Source: JBOGVA01 sp050692195 (lineage in GTDB: Bacteria; Actinomycetota; UBA4738). From it: a stretch of DNA of 37,772 nt. The stretch covers positions 1 through 37,772 of the forward strand of contig JBOGVA010000031.1 of NCBI GenBank assembly GCA_050692195.1. The letters run 5' to 3'. Under the pieces are notes generated by a model. The model was not told the DNA's origin. It saw only the letters and a list, made by a program, of their open reading frames with translations, and did no database searches. This document shows positions 1 to 7,008 of this stretch, piece by piece. Numbering within the stretch: the first letter of the stretch is position 1; the number at the start of each line of letters is the position of its first letter. Position numbers and translations under genes: made by a program.

Positions 1-1
1 G

Positions 2-811
2 TCTTGGGCCTCAGTTGTTTTCACGGTCCTGGTCGCGGTCGCGCTGGTCGGGGGGATCGCACACTCGACGGGTCTTCTGAGGACGTTCGCCGGCCTCACC
101 GCCATGCAGGTACACGTCGGGTCGGCCCTGGCCGCGATCCCGTTCGGTGTGTGGCACGTCGTCGCCCGGGGGGTCAGGCCGCGCCGAACCGACCTCTCAC
201 GGCGAATGCTCCTGCGGTCGGGAGCTCTGGCCGCTGGTTCCCTGGCCGCGTACGGCGCGATGGCCGGCCTGATCCGCTTGACGGGCATGCCCGGACGCAG
301 CCGCCGGTTCACCGGCTCCTACGCCACAGGGTCCTTTCGGCCCGAGGAGATGCCGGTGACCCAGTGGCTGTTCGACTCGGTTCCCGCGGTAGCCGCTGCT
401 ACGTGGCGGCTTCTCGTCTTGGACCGTGGGTCGGAGGTGGGGCGCTACTCGCTGGGGGAGCTGGACGACAGGAGGGAGCGCGTCCGGGCGCTGATCGACT
501 GCACCGGCGGCTGGTTCGCGGAGCAGGAGTGGGAGGGTGTCCGCCTGGACCGGCTCCTGCCCTCCGTGAACGGCGCTCGCAGCGTCACGGCACGCTCCGT
601 GACGGGCTACGCGCGTCGGTTTCCGCCCGGTGACCTGGCCAACCTGTGGCTGGCCACGCGGGTCGGGGGTAGCCCTCTCTCGGCAGGCCACGGCTCCCCG
701 GCCAGGATCGTCGCCCCGGGGCGCAGGGGTTTCTGGTGGGTGAAGTGGGTCACTACGGTCGAGCTGACCGACGTGCCCTGGTGGTGGCAGCCGCCGTTCC
801 CGATGCAGTGA
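2..811 (+). CDS. Molybdopterin-dependent oxidoreductase (sulfite oxidase-like) with membrane N-terminus, 5' truncated
   Basis: The reading frame is open from the window edge, so the true start is missing. The first visible residues form a hydrophobic helix, then a segment with two histidines (HVGSALAAIPFGVWHVV) that resembles a b-type haem-binding membrane helix, and a second hydrophobic stretch after SRRMLLRSGALAAG. The remainder resembles the sulfite oxidase/YedY molybdopterin fold: DCTGGW supplies the likely Mo-ligand cysteine, EWEGVRLDRLL is the typical strand after it, and GHGSPARIVAPGRRGFWWVKW matches the family's GF-x-WVKW block. Such proteins perform two-electron oxidoreductions at the membrane and often pass electrons to a cytochrome b partner; here the two appear fused. 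The substrate cannot be inferred. The next gene starts about 110 bases downstream on the same strand. Confidence 0.75.
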   Translation, partial: SWASVVFTVLVAVALVGGIAHSTGLLRTFAGLTAMQVHVGSALAAIPFGVWHVVARGVRPRRTDLSRRMLLRSGALAAGSLAAYGAMAGLIRLTGMPGRSRRFTGSYATGSFRPEEMPVTQWLFDSVPAVAAATWRLLVLDRGSEVGRYSLGELDDRRERVRALIDCTGGWFAEQEWEGVRLDRLLPSVNGARSVTARSVTGYARRFPPGDLANLWLATRVGGSPLSAGHGSPARIVAPGRRGFWWVKWVTTVELTDVPWWWQPPFPMQ

Positions 812-921
812 GGCCGGCTTCCGACCTTCGCTCGATCAGTAGATCCGGTCTCGGAGGGAGATGCGATGATCCCTCCAGTGTCGCCAGGCGTATTGCCTGG
901 AGCCGGGCAGGGCAGGATCTC

Positions 922-1650
922 ATGCAGAGCACACGGAGGGTGGCGGCCACGCGGGGACTGGCCCTCGTGTCGGCCGGAGCCGGCGCGATCCACCTCGCCG
1001 TGATAGAGGAGCACGTGGCCGACTCGCTCCTGTTCGGAGCCTTCTTCGTGGTGGTGGCCGCGTTCCAGCTGGGGTGGGCCGTGCTCATGGTCTCGCGACC
1101 TTCGAGGTTGCTGTGCGCGGCCGGTGCGGTTGCGAACGCCTTCGTGGTATCGATCTGGGCGGTCTCCCGGTCCACGGGGCTTCCGATCGGACCGGGCGCC
1201 GGGATCCCGGAGCCCGTGGGATTCATCGACGGAGTGGCCACGGCATACGAGGCGGTGATCATCGGAGGAGCGATGGCCCTGATGCAGGGGGTCCCCGCCG
1301 TCCCCCGGGCGCTCCGGGCGCGCACCAGGAGCGTGTTGGGATGGGGCGTCGCCGGCGTCGTTGGCGTACTCGCCGCGCTGTCGCTGGCGTTCCCCGGGTC
1401 ATCGCATCACCAAGCTGCCCACTCGATCGCTCACTCCCATGCAGCCATGCACCACCACCGGTTGCACCTCGTCGCCCTCGCTGTTGCCGGTGTGGTCTTC
1501 CTCGCCTTTCTCGCACTCCACGTCTTCGAGAACGGCTGGGCAGGCTTCTCCTGGCGTCCTCAGCCCCGACCGTCCAAGCCGGCGAGTCGCTCTCCACGCG
1601 AGGAGCGTGCGGCTCCTCCCCCTCCCGAGCAAGGCCGGGTCCCTCGGTGA
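922..1650 (+). CDS. Six-helix membrane protein with a histidine-rich loop
   Basis: This 242-residue protein is not assigned to a named family. The ATG at 922 is preferred because the reading frame upstream of it is low-quality and overlaps the oxidoreductase end. About six hydrophobic helices are visible, beginning with GLALVSAGAGAIHLAVIEEHV and ending with LHLVALAVAGVVFLAFLALHVF. Between the last two lies a histidine cluster (HHQAAHSIAHSHAAMHHH) that could bind metal ions or haem, and more histidines sit within the helices. The C-terminus is basic and proline-rich. Its stop overlaps the GTG start of the next gene, so the two are probably translationally coupled. A metal-handling or redox-partner role alongside the oxidoreductase is inference only. 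Confidence 0.65.
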   Translation: MQSTRRVAATRGLALVSAGAGAIHLAVIEEHVADSLLFGAFFVVVAAFQLGWAVLMVSRPSRLLCAAGAVANAFVVSIWAVSRSTGLPIGPGAGIPEPVGFIDGVATAYEAVIIGGAMALMQGVPAVPRALRARTRSVLGWGVAGVVGVLAALSLAFPGSSHHQAAHSIAHSHAAMHHHRLHLVALAVAGVVFLAFLALHVFENGWAGFSWRPQPRPSKPASRSPREERAAPPPPEQGRVPR

Positions 1651-1928
1651 TCGAGCTGTCGGACTGGGCGAAGGAGATCCTGGACAAGGCCCAGGTGGCC
1701 GCCCGCCGGTTCAATCCGGATGCCCGAATCCGGCTGGCACGGATCGGCGGCGCGGTTCAGGCGGTTCTCACCGACCTTCCCCAACCCGACGACCAGGTGG
1801 TCGAATTCGGGACGATGACTCTCTACGTCGAGCGTGGCCTGGAAGGCCTGGTGGACGTGGAAGAGCCCCACGACCGCCTTGTCCTGCGGCCGGCCGGCTC
1901 CGAACCGAACGTGCGCGGCGAGCACTGA
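1647..1928 (+). CDS. HesB/IscA-like protein without cysteines
   Basis: This 93-residue protein starts at a GTG overlapping the upstream stop (GTGA). Its layout follows the HesB/IscA fold: an N-terminal ELSDWAKEILDKA helix, a RIRLARIGG strand at the usual GGCSG position, DQVVEFGTMTLYVE matching the strand-turn-strand block, and a final DRLVLRPAG strand. IscA proteins hold an Fe-S cluster with three cysteines (CSG and CxC near the end). None occurs here, and the whole protein lacks cysteine. It therefore probably cannot carry a cluster in the classical way and may be a structural or regulatory paralogue. A canonical IscA-type protein is encoded at 25841-26200. The fold assignment is by sequence pattern only. 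Confidence 0.6.
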   Translation: MIELSDWAKEILDKAQVAARRFNPDARIRLARIGGAVQAVLTDLPQPDDQVVEFGTMTLYVERGLEGLVDVEEPHDRLVLRPAGSEPNVRGEH

Positions 1929-2087
1929 GTGGTTCTAGGTGTACTCGGTCGGACCTTGCGGCGGCGGCCGAGGGGCCCGTCTACGATCAGGCCCGGGCGT
2001 CCTTCCGTGACGCCTGGGGCGTCGATCCCCTCGATCTCGGACTTCGCGGCCCGGTTCGATGTCGGAGCCCGCCGCTAGGATTGAGGA

Positions 2088-2792
2088 ATGAGTACCGTAC
2101 CGATTGTCCTGGTTCCCGGGTTCTGGCTCGGCGCGTGGGCGTGGGACGAGGTCGCCGCCGCGTTGCGTGCCGACGGGCACGACGTCACCGCGGTGACGCT
2201 GCCCGGTCTCGAGTCGGCCGACGCCGACCGGTCCGCGATCACGCTCGCCGACCACGTCGACGCGATCTGCGAGGCGGTGACGGCGGCGGGGCGACCCGTC
2301 GTGCTCGCCGTGCACAGCGGCGCCGGGGCCTCCGGCTACGCCGCGAGCGACCGCGTCCCCGAGCAGATCGCGGCCATGGTCTACGTGGACTCCGGCCCGG
2401 CCACGGGCGCGCTGGACCCCGACTTCGACGCCGTCGAGAAGCCCCTGCCCTCGCCGGAGGCGCTCGCGGAGGAGGAGAACCTCGAAGGGCTCACCGAGGA
2501 GCAGCTCGAGACCTTTCGGCGGCGGGCGGTGCCGGAGCCGGGCGGCGTCCTTCGCGAGGCTCCGGTCCTCAGCAACGACGCACGCCTCGACGTGCCGAGC
2601 ACGGCCATCTGTACGGGGTACACGTCCGACCAGTACAAGGCGGCGGTCAAGGAGGGCTACGCGTGGCTCGGGGGTTTCGCCGAGCTTCGCAACGTCACTT
2701 GGGTCGACCTGCCGACGAGCCACTGGCCGATGTGGTCGCGCCCCCGGGAGCTCGCCGGGATCATCGGCGACGTCGCGAAGGCTCATACCTGA
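2088..2792 (+). CDS. Alpha/beta hydrolase
   Basis: This 234-residue protein has the alpha/beta hydrolase plan. VLVPGFWLGAWAWDEV is the N-terminal strand and oxyanion region, LAVHSGAGASG is the nucleophile elbow (Ser following His, a variant of GxSxG), and TSHWPMWSRP near the C-terminus carries the catalytic histidine. The length suits small esterases and the salicylate-esterase/hydroxynitrile lyase-like group, but no substrate can be named. It begins at ATG 2088 with a GAGG just upstream, after about 160 bases with no other recognised gene. The frameshifted DinB-like gene follows eight bases after its stop, suggesting a former two-gene unit. Confidence 0.8.
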   Translation: MSTVPIVLVPGFWLGAWAWDEVAAALRADGHDVTAVTLPGLESADADRSAITLADHVDAICEAVTAAGRPVVLAVHSGAGASGYAASDRVPEQIAAMVYVDSGPATGALDPDFDAVEKPLPSPEALAEEENLEGLTEEQLETFRRRAVPEPGGVLREAPVLSNDARLDVPSTAICTGYTSDQYKAAVKEGYAWLGGFAELRNVTWVDLPTSHWPMWSRPRELAGIIGDVAKAHT

Positions 2793-2800
2793 GGCGCCCG

Positions 2801-3308
2801 ATGACCACCTCGCTTCTCAGCGACGCCTTCGCCCATCACCTCTGGGCCACCGAGCGCCTAATCGACGCCTGCACCGCCCTCTCTCCCGAGCAGCTGAAGA
2901 CGCCGGCCCCGGGTACGTACGGCTCGATCATCGACACGTTCCGTCACCTCCTCGCGGGTGACAACTTGTACTTGTCCGTCCTGAGTGGCGAACAGACCCG
3001 CGCCGATCGACGAGGAGCCGAGCCTCGTCGAGCTGCGGTCGGCGATGACGAGCAACGGCATGGCGTGGACGGAGCTGCTCGCGGGGGAGATCGACCCCGA
3101 GGCGGACGTGGTGGAGCTTGACAATGGCTGGGAATTCCACGTACCGATGGGCATCCGCCTCGCGCAGGTCATCCACCACGGCACCGATCACCGCAGCCAG
3201 ATCTGCACCGCCCTTACGAGCCTCGGCCTGACGGCGCCCGAGATCGACGTCTGGGCCTTCGCCGAGGCAACCGGCCGCACGCGGGCCGTGCCTCCGCCGG
3301 CTCCCTAG
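2801..3308 (+). pseudogene. DinB-family protein, frameshifted
   Basis: Two adjacent frames together encode one DinB-fold protein of about 168 residues. The first, from ATG 2801, reads through AHHLWATERLIDAC and DTFRHLLAGDN and loses sense after LSGEQTRA near 3000. The second frame, offset by +1, continues with IDEEPSLVELRSAM and ends with IRLAQVIHHGTDHRSQI and a normal stop at 3308. Skipping one base between about 2995 and 3010 restores the whole family pattern, including the histidines expected to bind the metal (FRHLL and VIHHGTDHR). DinB-like proteins are metal-binding four-helix bundles, many of them thiol-dependent transferases. Either this gene recently decayed or a single-base sequencing error is present. 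Confidence 0.75.
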
Positions 3309-3342
3309 CCGCTGCGACGCGCTCGTATCGGCCCGCGCAGGA

Positions 3343-3531
3343 TCAGTCCGGGCGCCAGAGGTCAATCTGCGGTAGCCGATTGATGCCGAGCGTCTGCGAC
3401 AGCTCGCCGCAGTGGTAGGCGTCGTGGCTGAAGAGCCGCCCAGCTGGTTGCTCAGGCCGACGCCGCCGCCACACCGGTATCGCCCGGGCGAGCCCGATCA
3501 GCCGAGTGTCACCACCTGGCGGCCGGCACAT
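3343..3531 (-). pseudogene. C-terminal remnant of a second DinB-fold gene
   Basis: The minus-strand frame ends with SHDAYHCGELSQTLG, then LPQIDLWRPD and a stop. HDAYHxGE is the last metal-binding helix of DinB/DUF664-type bundles and LPQIDLW is a common end of that family. The preceding 30 residues look unrelated to the fold, and there is no room for the first three helices before the neighbouring phhB-like gene ends at 3532. This is therefore a fragment rather than an intact gene. It lies tail to tail with the frameshifted DinB gene at 2801-3308, so two decayed members of the same fold sit side by side. Confidence 0.5.
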
Positions 3532-3831
3532 CTAGGTCCGGGCCTCTTCCGCGACCGACTCGATCTCACGGGCCAGAGCCAGGTCCCTCTCGGTGATCGC
3601 GTTCTCGTTCCAGGAATGCAGCGCGACGCGGACCCGGTTGTAATGGTTCTCCAGGTCGGGATGGTGGTTGGCCGACTCCGCCTTCTCCGCGATCCGATCG
3701 ATAAAGGCGATGGCCTGCAGGAACGAGGGGAATTTGTAGTTCTTGAAGATCTCGCCGCGATCGAACCGCCAGCCCGGCAGATCGCCCGATTCGAGCGCGC
3801 GGCGGACCTCCTCGTCGGACAGCTTCGTCAC
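3532..3831 (-). CDS. phhB: Pterin-4a-carbinolamine dehydratase
   Basis: This 99-residue protein has the size and signature of PCD/DCoH. It begins KLSDEEVRRAL, has WRFDRGEIFKNYKF in the middle, and carries the active-site block ANHHPDLENHYNRVRVAL with HSWNENAITERD after it. The enzyme dehydrates 4a-hydroxytetrahydropterin to the quinonoid form and normally supports pterin-dependent hydroxylases such as phenylalanine hydroxylase. The GTG start overlaps the stop of gabT by four bases (GTGA), so it is almost certainly translated from the gabT transcript. No aromatic amino acid hydroxylase is visible in the window, so its role in this operon is unexplained. Confidence 0.9.
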   Translation of the reverse strand: MTKLSDEEVRRALESGDLPGWRFDRGEIFKNYKFPSFLQAIAFIDRIAEKAESANHHPDLENHYNRVRVALHSWNENAITERDLALAREIESVAEEART

Positions 3832-5186
3832 GAGGCGACGTCCTCCTCGACGGTGGCCAGGGCCTTCTCCAGGACGTCGAGCCCCTCGGAGAGGAGCTCT
3901 TCCTCGATCGTGAGCGGCGGGATCAGGCGGATCACATTGTCGTAGGTTCCCGCTTTCAGGACGATCACTCCCTCCCGGTAGCACGCCTCGATGAGCTTGC
4001 CGGTGGCCCGCTTCGCGGGCTCCTTGCTGTGGTGGTCCTCGACCAGCTCCATCGCCGCCATGGCTCCTCGCCCCCGCACGTCGCCGATCAGGGGGAACTT
4101 CCCCGCCATGTCGTGAAGCCTGGACATGATGGTCCGCCCGATCCGCTCGGCCCGCTCCAGCAGCCCGTTCTGTTCGATCGCCTCGATCACCCCCAGGGCC
4201 GCCGCGCAGGCCAGCGGATTGCCGCCGAACGTCCCGCCGATCCCGCCCACGTGGACGCTCTCCATGACCTCGTCTCGTCCGGTCACCGCCCCGAGGGGCA
4301 ACCCACCGGCCAGGGACTTGGCCGTCGTGATCAGGTCGGGGACGATGCCCTCGTGCTCGCTGGCGAACCACCGGCCCGTTCGCCCCATGCCCGTCTGCAC
4401 TTCGTCGGCCACGAAGAGGATGCCGCGGTCCGCGCAGTACTCGGCCAACCGGGGGAGGAACCCGGGCGCCGGCACGATGAAGCCTCCTTCCCCCTGGATC
4501 GGCTCGACCACGAGGCAGGCGATGTTCTCGGGGCCGATGTGCGTGTCCATCTGGGCGATGGCGTACCGTGCGCAGCCCTCCGCGCACTCCTCGGGTGTGG
4601 CGCCGCCGGTCGGGCATCGGTAGGGATAGGCGAAGGGCAGGCGGTAGACGTCCGGGGCGGTGGGCCCGAACCCCCGTTTGTACGGTTCGACCCTGGCGGT
4701 CATGGTCATGGCCATCAGGGTGCGGCCGTGGAACGCGTGGTCGAACACGGCGACGCCCGGGCGCCTGGTGAAGTATCGAGCGATCTTCACGGCGTTCTCC
4801 ACCGCCTCCGCGCCCGAGTTGGCGAACATCGTCCGCCGTTGGACCTCGCCCGGAACAAGCGAGTTGAGACGCTCGGCCAAGGCTACGTATGCCTCGCTCA
4901 TGGTCACGTGCATGCACGTATGGGTGAAGCGCTCCAGTTGGCCCCGGATCGCCTCGACCACGGCCGGCGCCGAGTTGCCCGTGTTCAGGACGGCCAAGCC
5001 CGCTCCCAGGTCGATCAGGCTGTTGCCGTCCACGTCCCGGAGGATCGCGCCCGAGGCGGCCTCCACGAAGACCGGAGCCGTGTAGAAGACGCCTCTCGGC
5101 ACCGCGGCCAACCGGCGCTCGAGAAGCGCTCGGGACCTCGGTCCGGGGACCTCTGTGACCAAGCGGCGTTGCTGGGGGATGTCCAT
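3828..5186 (-). CDS. gabT: 4-aminobutyrate aminotransferase (class III PLP enzyme)
   Basis: This 452-residue protein is a full-length subgroup-II aminotransferase. FANSGAEAVENAVKIAR (about 121-137) is the cofactor phosphate cup, DHAFHGRTL follows at about 149, VADEVQTGMGRTG holds the PLP-ring aspartate (D261), and TTAKSLAGGLPLGA contains the Schiff-base lysine (K290). The match is best to GabT, which converts GABA and 2-oxoglutarate to succinate semialdehyde and glutamate; 5-aminovalerate is a common alternative substrate. ATG 5186 has an AGGAGG five bases upstream. It is followed by phhB with a four-base overlap. A TTGTACG half-site lies about 90 bases upstream (5273-5289), linking it to the putative PucR regulon. 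Confidence 0.9.
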   Translation of the reverse strand: MDIPQQRRLVTEVPGPRSRALLERRLAAVPRGVFYTAPVFVEAASGAILRDVDGNSLIDLGAGLAVLNTGNSAPAVVEAIRGQLERFTHTCMHVTMSEAYVALAERLNSLVPGEVQRRTMFANSGAEAVENAVKIARYFTRRPGVAVFDHAFHGRTLMAMTMTARVEPYKRGFGPTAPDVYRLPFAYPYRCPTGGATPEECAEGCARYAIAQMDTHIGPENIACLVVEPIQGEGGFIVPAPGFLPRLAEYCADRGILFVADEVQTGMGRTGRWFASEHEGIVPDLITTAKSLAGGLPLGAVTGRDEVMESVHVGGIGGTFGGNPLACAAALGVIEAIEQNGLLERAERIGRTIMSRLHDMAGKFPLIGDVRGRGAMAAMELVEDHHSKEPAKRATGKLIEACYREGVIVLKAGTYDNVIRLIPPLTIEEELLSEGLDVLEKALATVEEDVAS

Positions 5187-5624
5187 CGGTCCTCCTGACG
5201 GTGGTCGAGGCCAGTGTCGCTTCGATCGCCGCTCGATTCAGCGTCCGGGCCGGGAAAAGGCCTTCTCGTGCTTTGTACGCTCCGGCCATCCGGACGCTCG
5301 AGGCTCGCGGCCCGGCGCGGGCGCGTCGACGAGGCCAGCGTTGGGGACGAAGAGGCGCCGGGCGGGGTCATGACGACCAGGTGGATCCGGAGCCTGCGAG
5401 GGGGACCGTGGTGGCGATGGAGGTAGTGGAGGCGTGGGTGGGGGAGACGGCACTCTTGCGACTCAGCGTTCGGTGGCTCGGCATCCTCGGCGACATCCCC
5501 CGGAGTCCTTCGAGGGTAGCGAAACGCGGTGCCGCAGGACTGTCAATTGCGCCGAGTCGAGAGCCCTGGACCTCCGAGGGCTCAGAGTCGATGTCCTCGG
5601 GCTCTTACCCGGCAGGTTCGGCGT
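5187..5624. other. Gene-poor stretch upstream of gabT
   Basis: About 440 bases lie between the gabT start and the end of the small membrane gene at 5625-5834. Reading frames on both strands are open, but their translations are arginine- and proline-rich without recognisable motifs, as expected from GC-rich noise. The only element recognised is the TTGTACG-containing site at 5273-5289. The gabT promoter should lie in its proximal part. Confidence 0.5.
5273..5289 (+). promoter_or_regulatory. Candidate PucR-type operator upstream of gabT
   Basis: The left half is TTGTACG (5273-5279), identical to the half-site of the perfect inverted repeat at 7127-7143. After a three-base spacer the right half CGGCCAT (5283-5289) matches CGTACAA at four of seven positions. 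It lies about 90 bases upstream of the gabT start. This is inferred from the shared motif only. Confidence 0.4.
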
Positions 5625-5834
5625 TCACCCCCTACAGGGCTTGCTGGACAACATGAGGCCGAGGCCCGCGTGGAACAGCGGGATGCCGAGCGGAGCGCCG
5701 ATCAGCGTGAGCATCAACACCCCTCCCGTCATGAACATCGGGAATCCGAGAAGGATCCCCCATAGCCACGGGCCATCCGGACACGGTCGTGCGGTCGGCG
5801 GCGCAGCACGCCGCTTCTCGATCGTCGTGGCCAT
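5625..5834 (-). CDS. Small two-helix membrane protein, predicted ECF41 target
   Basis: This 69-residue protein has a charged, proline-containing N-terminus and two hydrophobic stretches, WLWGILLGFPMFMTGGVLML and then LIGAPLGIPLFHAGLGLML, ending in a short polar tail (SSKPCRG). It is not recognised as a named family. ATG 5834 is preferred over the GTG one codon upstream because an AGGAGGG lies five bases before it. About 70 bases upstream on the same strand is a sequence matching the ECF41 promoter signature exactly (TGTCACA-N16-CGTC). The gene is divergent from the ECF41 sigma factor. The role is unknown; an envelope function under sigma control is inferred. Confidence 0.7.
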   Translation of the reverse strand: MATTIEKRRAAPPTARPCPDGPWLWGILLGFPMFMTGGVLMLTLIGAPLGIPLFHAGLGLMLSSKPCRG

Positions 5835-5904
5835 CACACCCTCCTGTCGCTCTGCCGGGGCCTACCGCTTCGCTGCTCGAGGCCCATCGGTTCCTGGAGA
5901 TGGA

Positions 5905-5931
5905 GACGAAGCTGGGACCCCCCCTGTGACA
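5905..5931 (-). promoter_or_regulatory. ECF41-type promoter reading into the small membrane gene
   Basis: On the minus strand the -35 element is TGTCACA (complement of 5925-5931), followed by exactly 16 bases and CGTC (complement of 5905-5908). This is the promoter signature described for ECF41 sigma factors, without mismatch. Transcription would start near 5898, giving a leader of about 60 bases that contains the AGGAGGG of the gene ending at 5625. It is back to back with a second such promoter at 5957-5983. Confidence 0.75.
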
Positions 5932-5956
5932 CCGCGCCCGCCTCCCTGACCCGGGG

Positions 5957-5983
5957 TGTCACGCCGAGGCCCGCTATCTCGTC
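5957..5983 (+). promoter_or_regulatory. ECF41-type promoter of the sigma factor gene (autoregulatory)
   Basis: TGTCACG (5957-5963), 16 bases and CGTC (5980-5983) match the ECF41 consensus with one change in the last -35 base. The expected start of transcription is near 5990, leaving a short leader with GAGAGGTAGG before ATG 6013. That placement rules out an in-frame GTG at 5956 as the translation start. GGTGTCAC here and GTGACACC at 5926-5933 form an eight-base inverted repeat because the two promoters diverge. Confidence 0.75.
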
Positions 5984-6012
5984 TTAGAGGGACAATGAGA
6001 GGTAGGTCTGCC

Positions 6013-6900
6013 ATGCAGGTGGGGGAGATGGTCGAAGAACTGCGGCCGCTGATGTTCTCGATCGCCTACCGGATGGTGGGCAGCGTGAGCGAGGCGGAAG
6101 ACATCGTCCAGGAAGCATTCCTTCGCTTCCACCGCGAATCGAAACGGAGGATCGTCATCGAGTCGCCGAAGGCGTATCTGTCCGCGGTCACCACGCGGCT
6201 GAGCATCGATTACCTGCGTTCGGCCCGAGTTCGACGGGAGCGCTACTTCGGCACGTGGCTTCCCGAACCGCTCCTGACGGATACGGAGTCAGACGCGGCC
6301 CAGCACGCGGAAACGGCGGATTCGCTGTCCCTGGCATTCCTCGTGTTGCTGGAAAGCCTCACGCCGGTCGAGCGAGCGGTGTTCCTCCTCCGAGAGGTAT
6401 TCGAGTACGACTACGAGGAGATCGCCGGCATCGTCGGCAAGAGCGAGGAGAACTGCCGGCAACTCGCCGCCCGAGCCCGTCGGCACGTCGAGGCGAAGAA
6501 GCCGCGGTTCGAGGCGTCGCGCCGGCGCCGGCGGGAGCTGGCAGACCGATTCTTCGCGGCTGTGTCCTTCGGAGACACCGAGGGACTGATCGAGTTGCTC
6601 GCCGCCGACGTCGTCGCCTACGCCGATGGTGGCGGCAAGGCGGTGGCGTTCCCCCACCCCGTCTACGGGCGGGATCGTGTGGCGCGCCTGTTGCTCGCAG
6701 GCAGGGCGCGGGGGGAGGCGCTGGGCGTGACCGGCATGCGATCGGTGGAGATCAACGGGCAGCCCGGAGTCCTCGTGGTCGGTGCCGAAGGGACTCCCCT
6801 GGCGGCCGTCTCGCTGGACATCGCCGATGACCTCGTGCAGACCGTGCGCGCCGTCAGCAACCCGGAGAAGCTGCGCCATCTGACTCGGGTCGCCGACTAG
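6013..6900 (+). CDS. ECF41-family RNA polymerase sigma factor with SnoaL-like C-terminal domain
   Basis: This 295-residue protein has sigma region 2 at about 8-75 (LRPLMFSIAYRMVGSVSEAEDIVQ), the WLPEPL linker motif at 82-87 and sigma region 4 at about 108-160 (LTPVERAVFLLREVFEYDYEEIA). A SnoaL/NTF2-like extension starts near 175. The extension carries DGGGK (205-209) and NPEKL (283-287), close to the NPDKL motif; both are typical of ECF41 proteins. In this group the fused domain modulates sigma activity in place of a separate anti-sigma factor. ECF41 genes usually adjoin a COE-type gene (carboxymuconolactone decarboxylase, oxidoreductase or epimerase). None is here; a small membrane gene takes that place. 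The start at 6013 fits the promoter at 5957-5983, although ATG 5995 is also in frame. Confidence 0.92.
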   Translation: MQVGEMVEELRPLMFSIAYRMVGSVSEAEDIVQEAFLRFHRESKRRIVIESPKAYLSAVTTRLSIDYLRSARVRRERYFGTWLPEPLLTDTESDAAQHAETADSLSLAFLVLLESLTPVERAVFLLREVFEYDYEEIAGIVGKSEENCRQLAARARRHVEAKKPRFEASRRRRRELADRFFAAVSFGDTEGLIELLAADVVAYADGGGKAVAFPHPVYGRDRVARLLLAGRARGEALGVTGMRSVEINGQPGVLVVGAEGTPLAAVSLDIADDLVQTVRAVSNPEKLRHLTRVAD

Positions 6901-6906
6901 AAGCCC

Positions 6907-6923
6907 GAAACCGTCTCGGTTTC
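6907..6923 (+). other. Short hairpin just after the sigma gene
   Basis: GAAACCG-TCT-CGGTTTC is a perfect seven-base inverted repeat with a three-base loop, seven bases after the sigma factor stop. There is no T-tract after it, so it is at most a weak or factor-dependent terminator or an mRNA 3' stabiliser. Confidence 0.35.
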
Positions 6924-7008
6924 CCACCACAGGACGTAGCCAGGTCGCTGGGTCCTGTCGGTGACTCCCTGCGACGCACCTGGACACGGTGAAGAATACG
7001 GCTGGGAG

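Noticed and set aside
884..900. CCAGGC-GTATT-GCCTGG hairpin before the His-rich membrane gene
   Set aside because: A six-base stem in GC-rich DNA is expected by chance and it has no T-tract or clear placement.
3832..5289. Long minus-strand frame fused upstream of phhB
   Set aside because: Only the last 99 residues are meaningful. The rest is the out-of-frame shadow of gabT, and the GTGA overlap defines the real phhB start.
5956..6012. GTG 5956 as the start of the ECF41 sigma factor
   Set aside because: It lies inside the -35 element of the predicted promoter. ATG 6013 has a suitable ribosome site and matches the family start.
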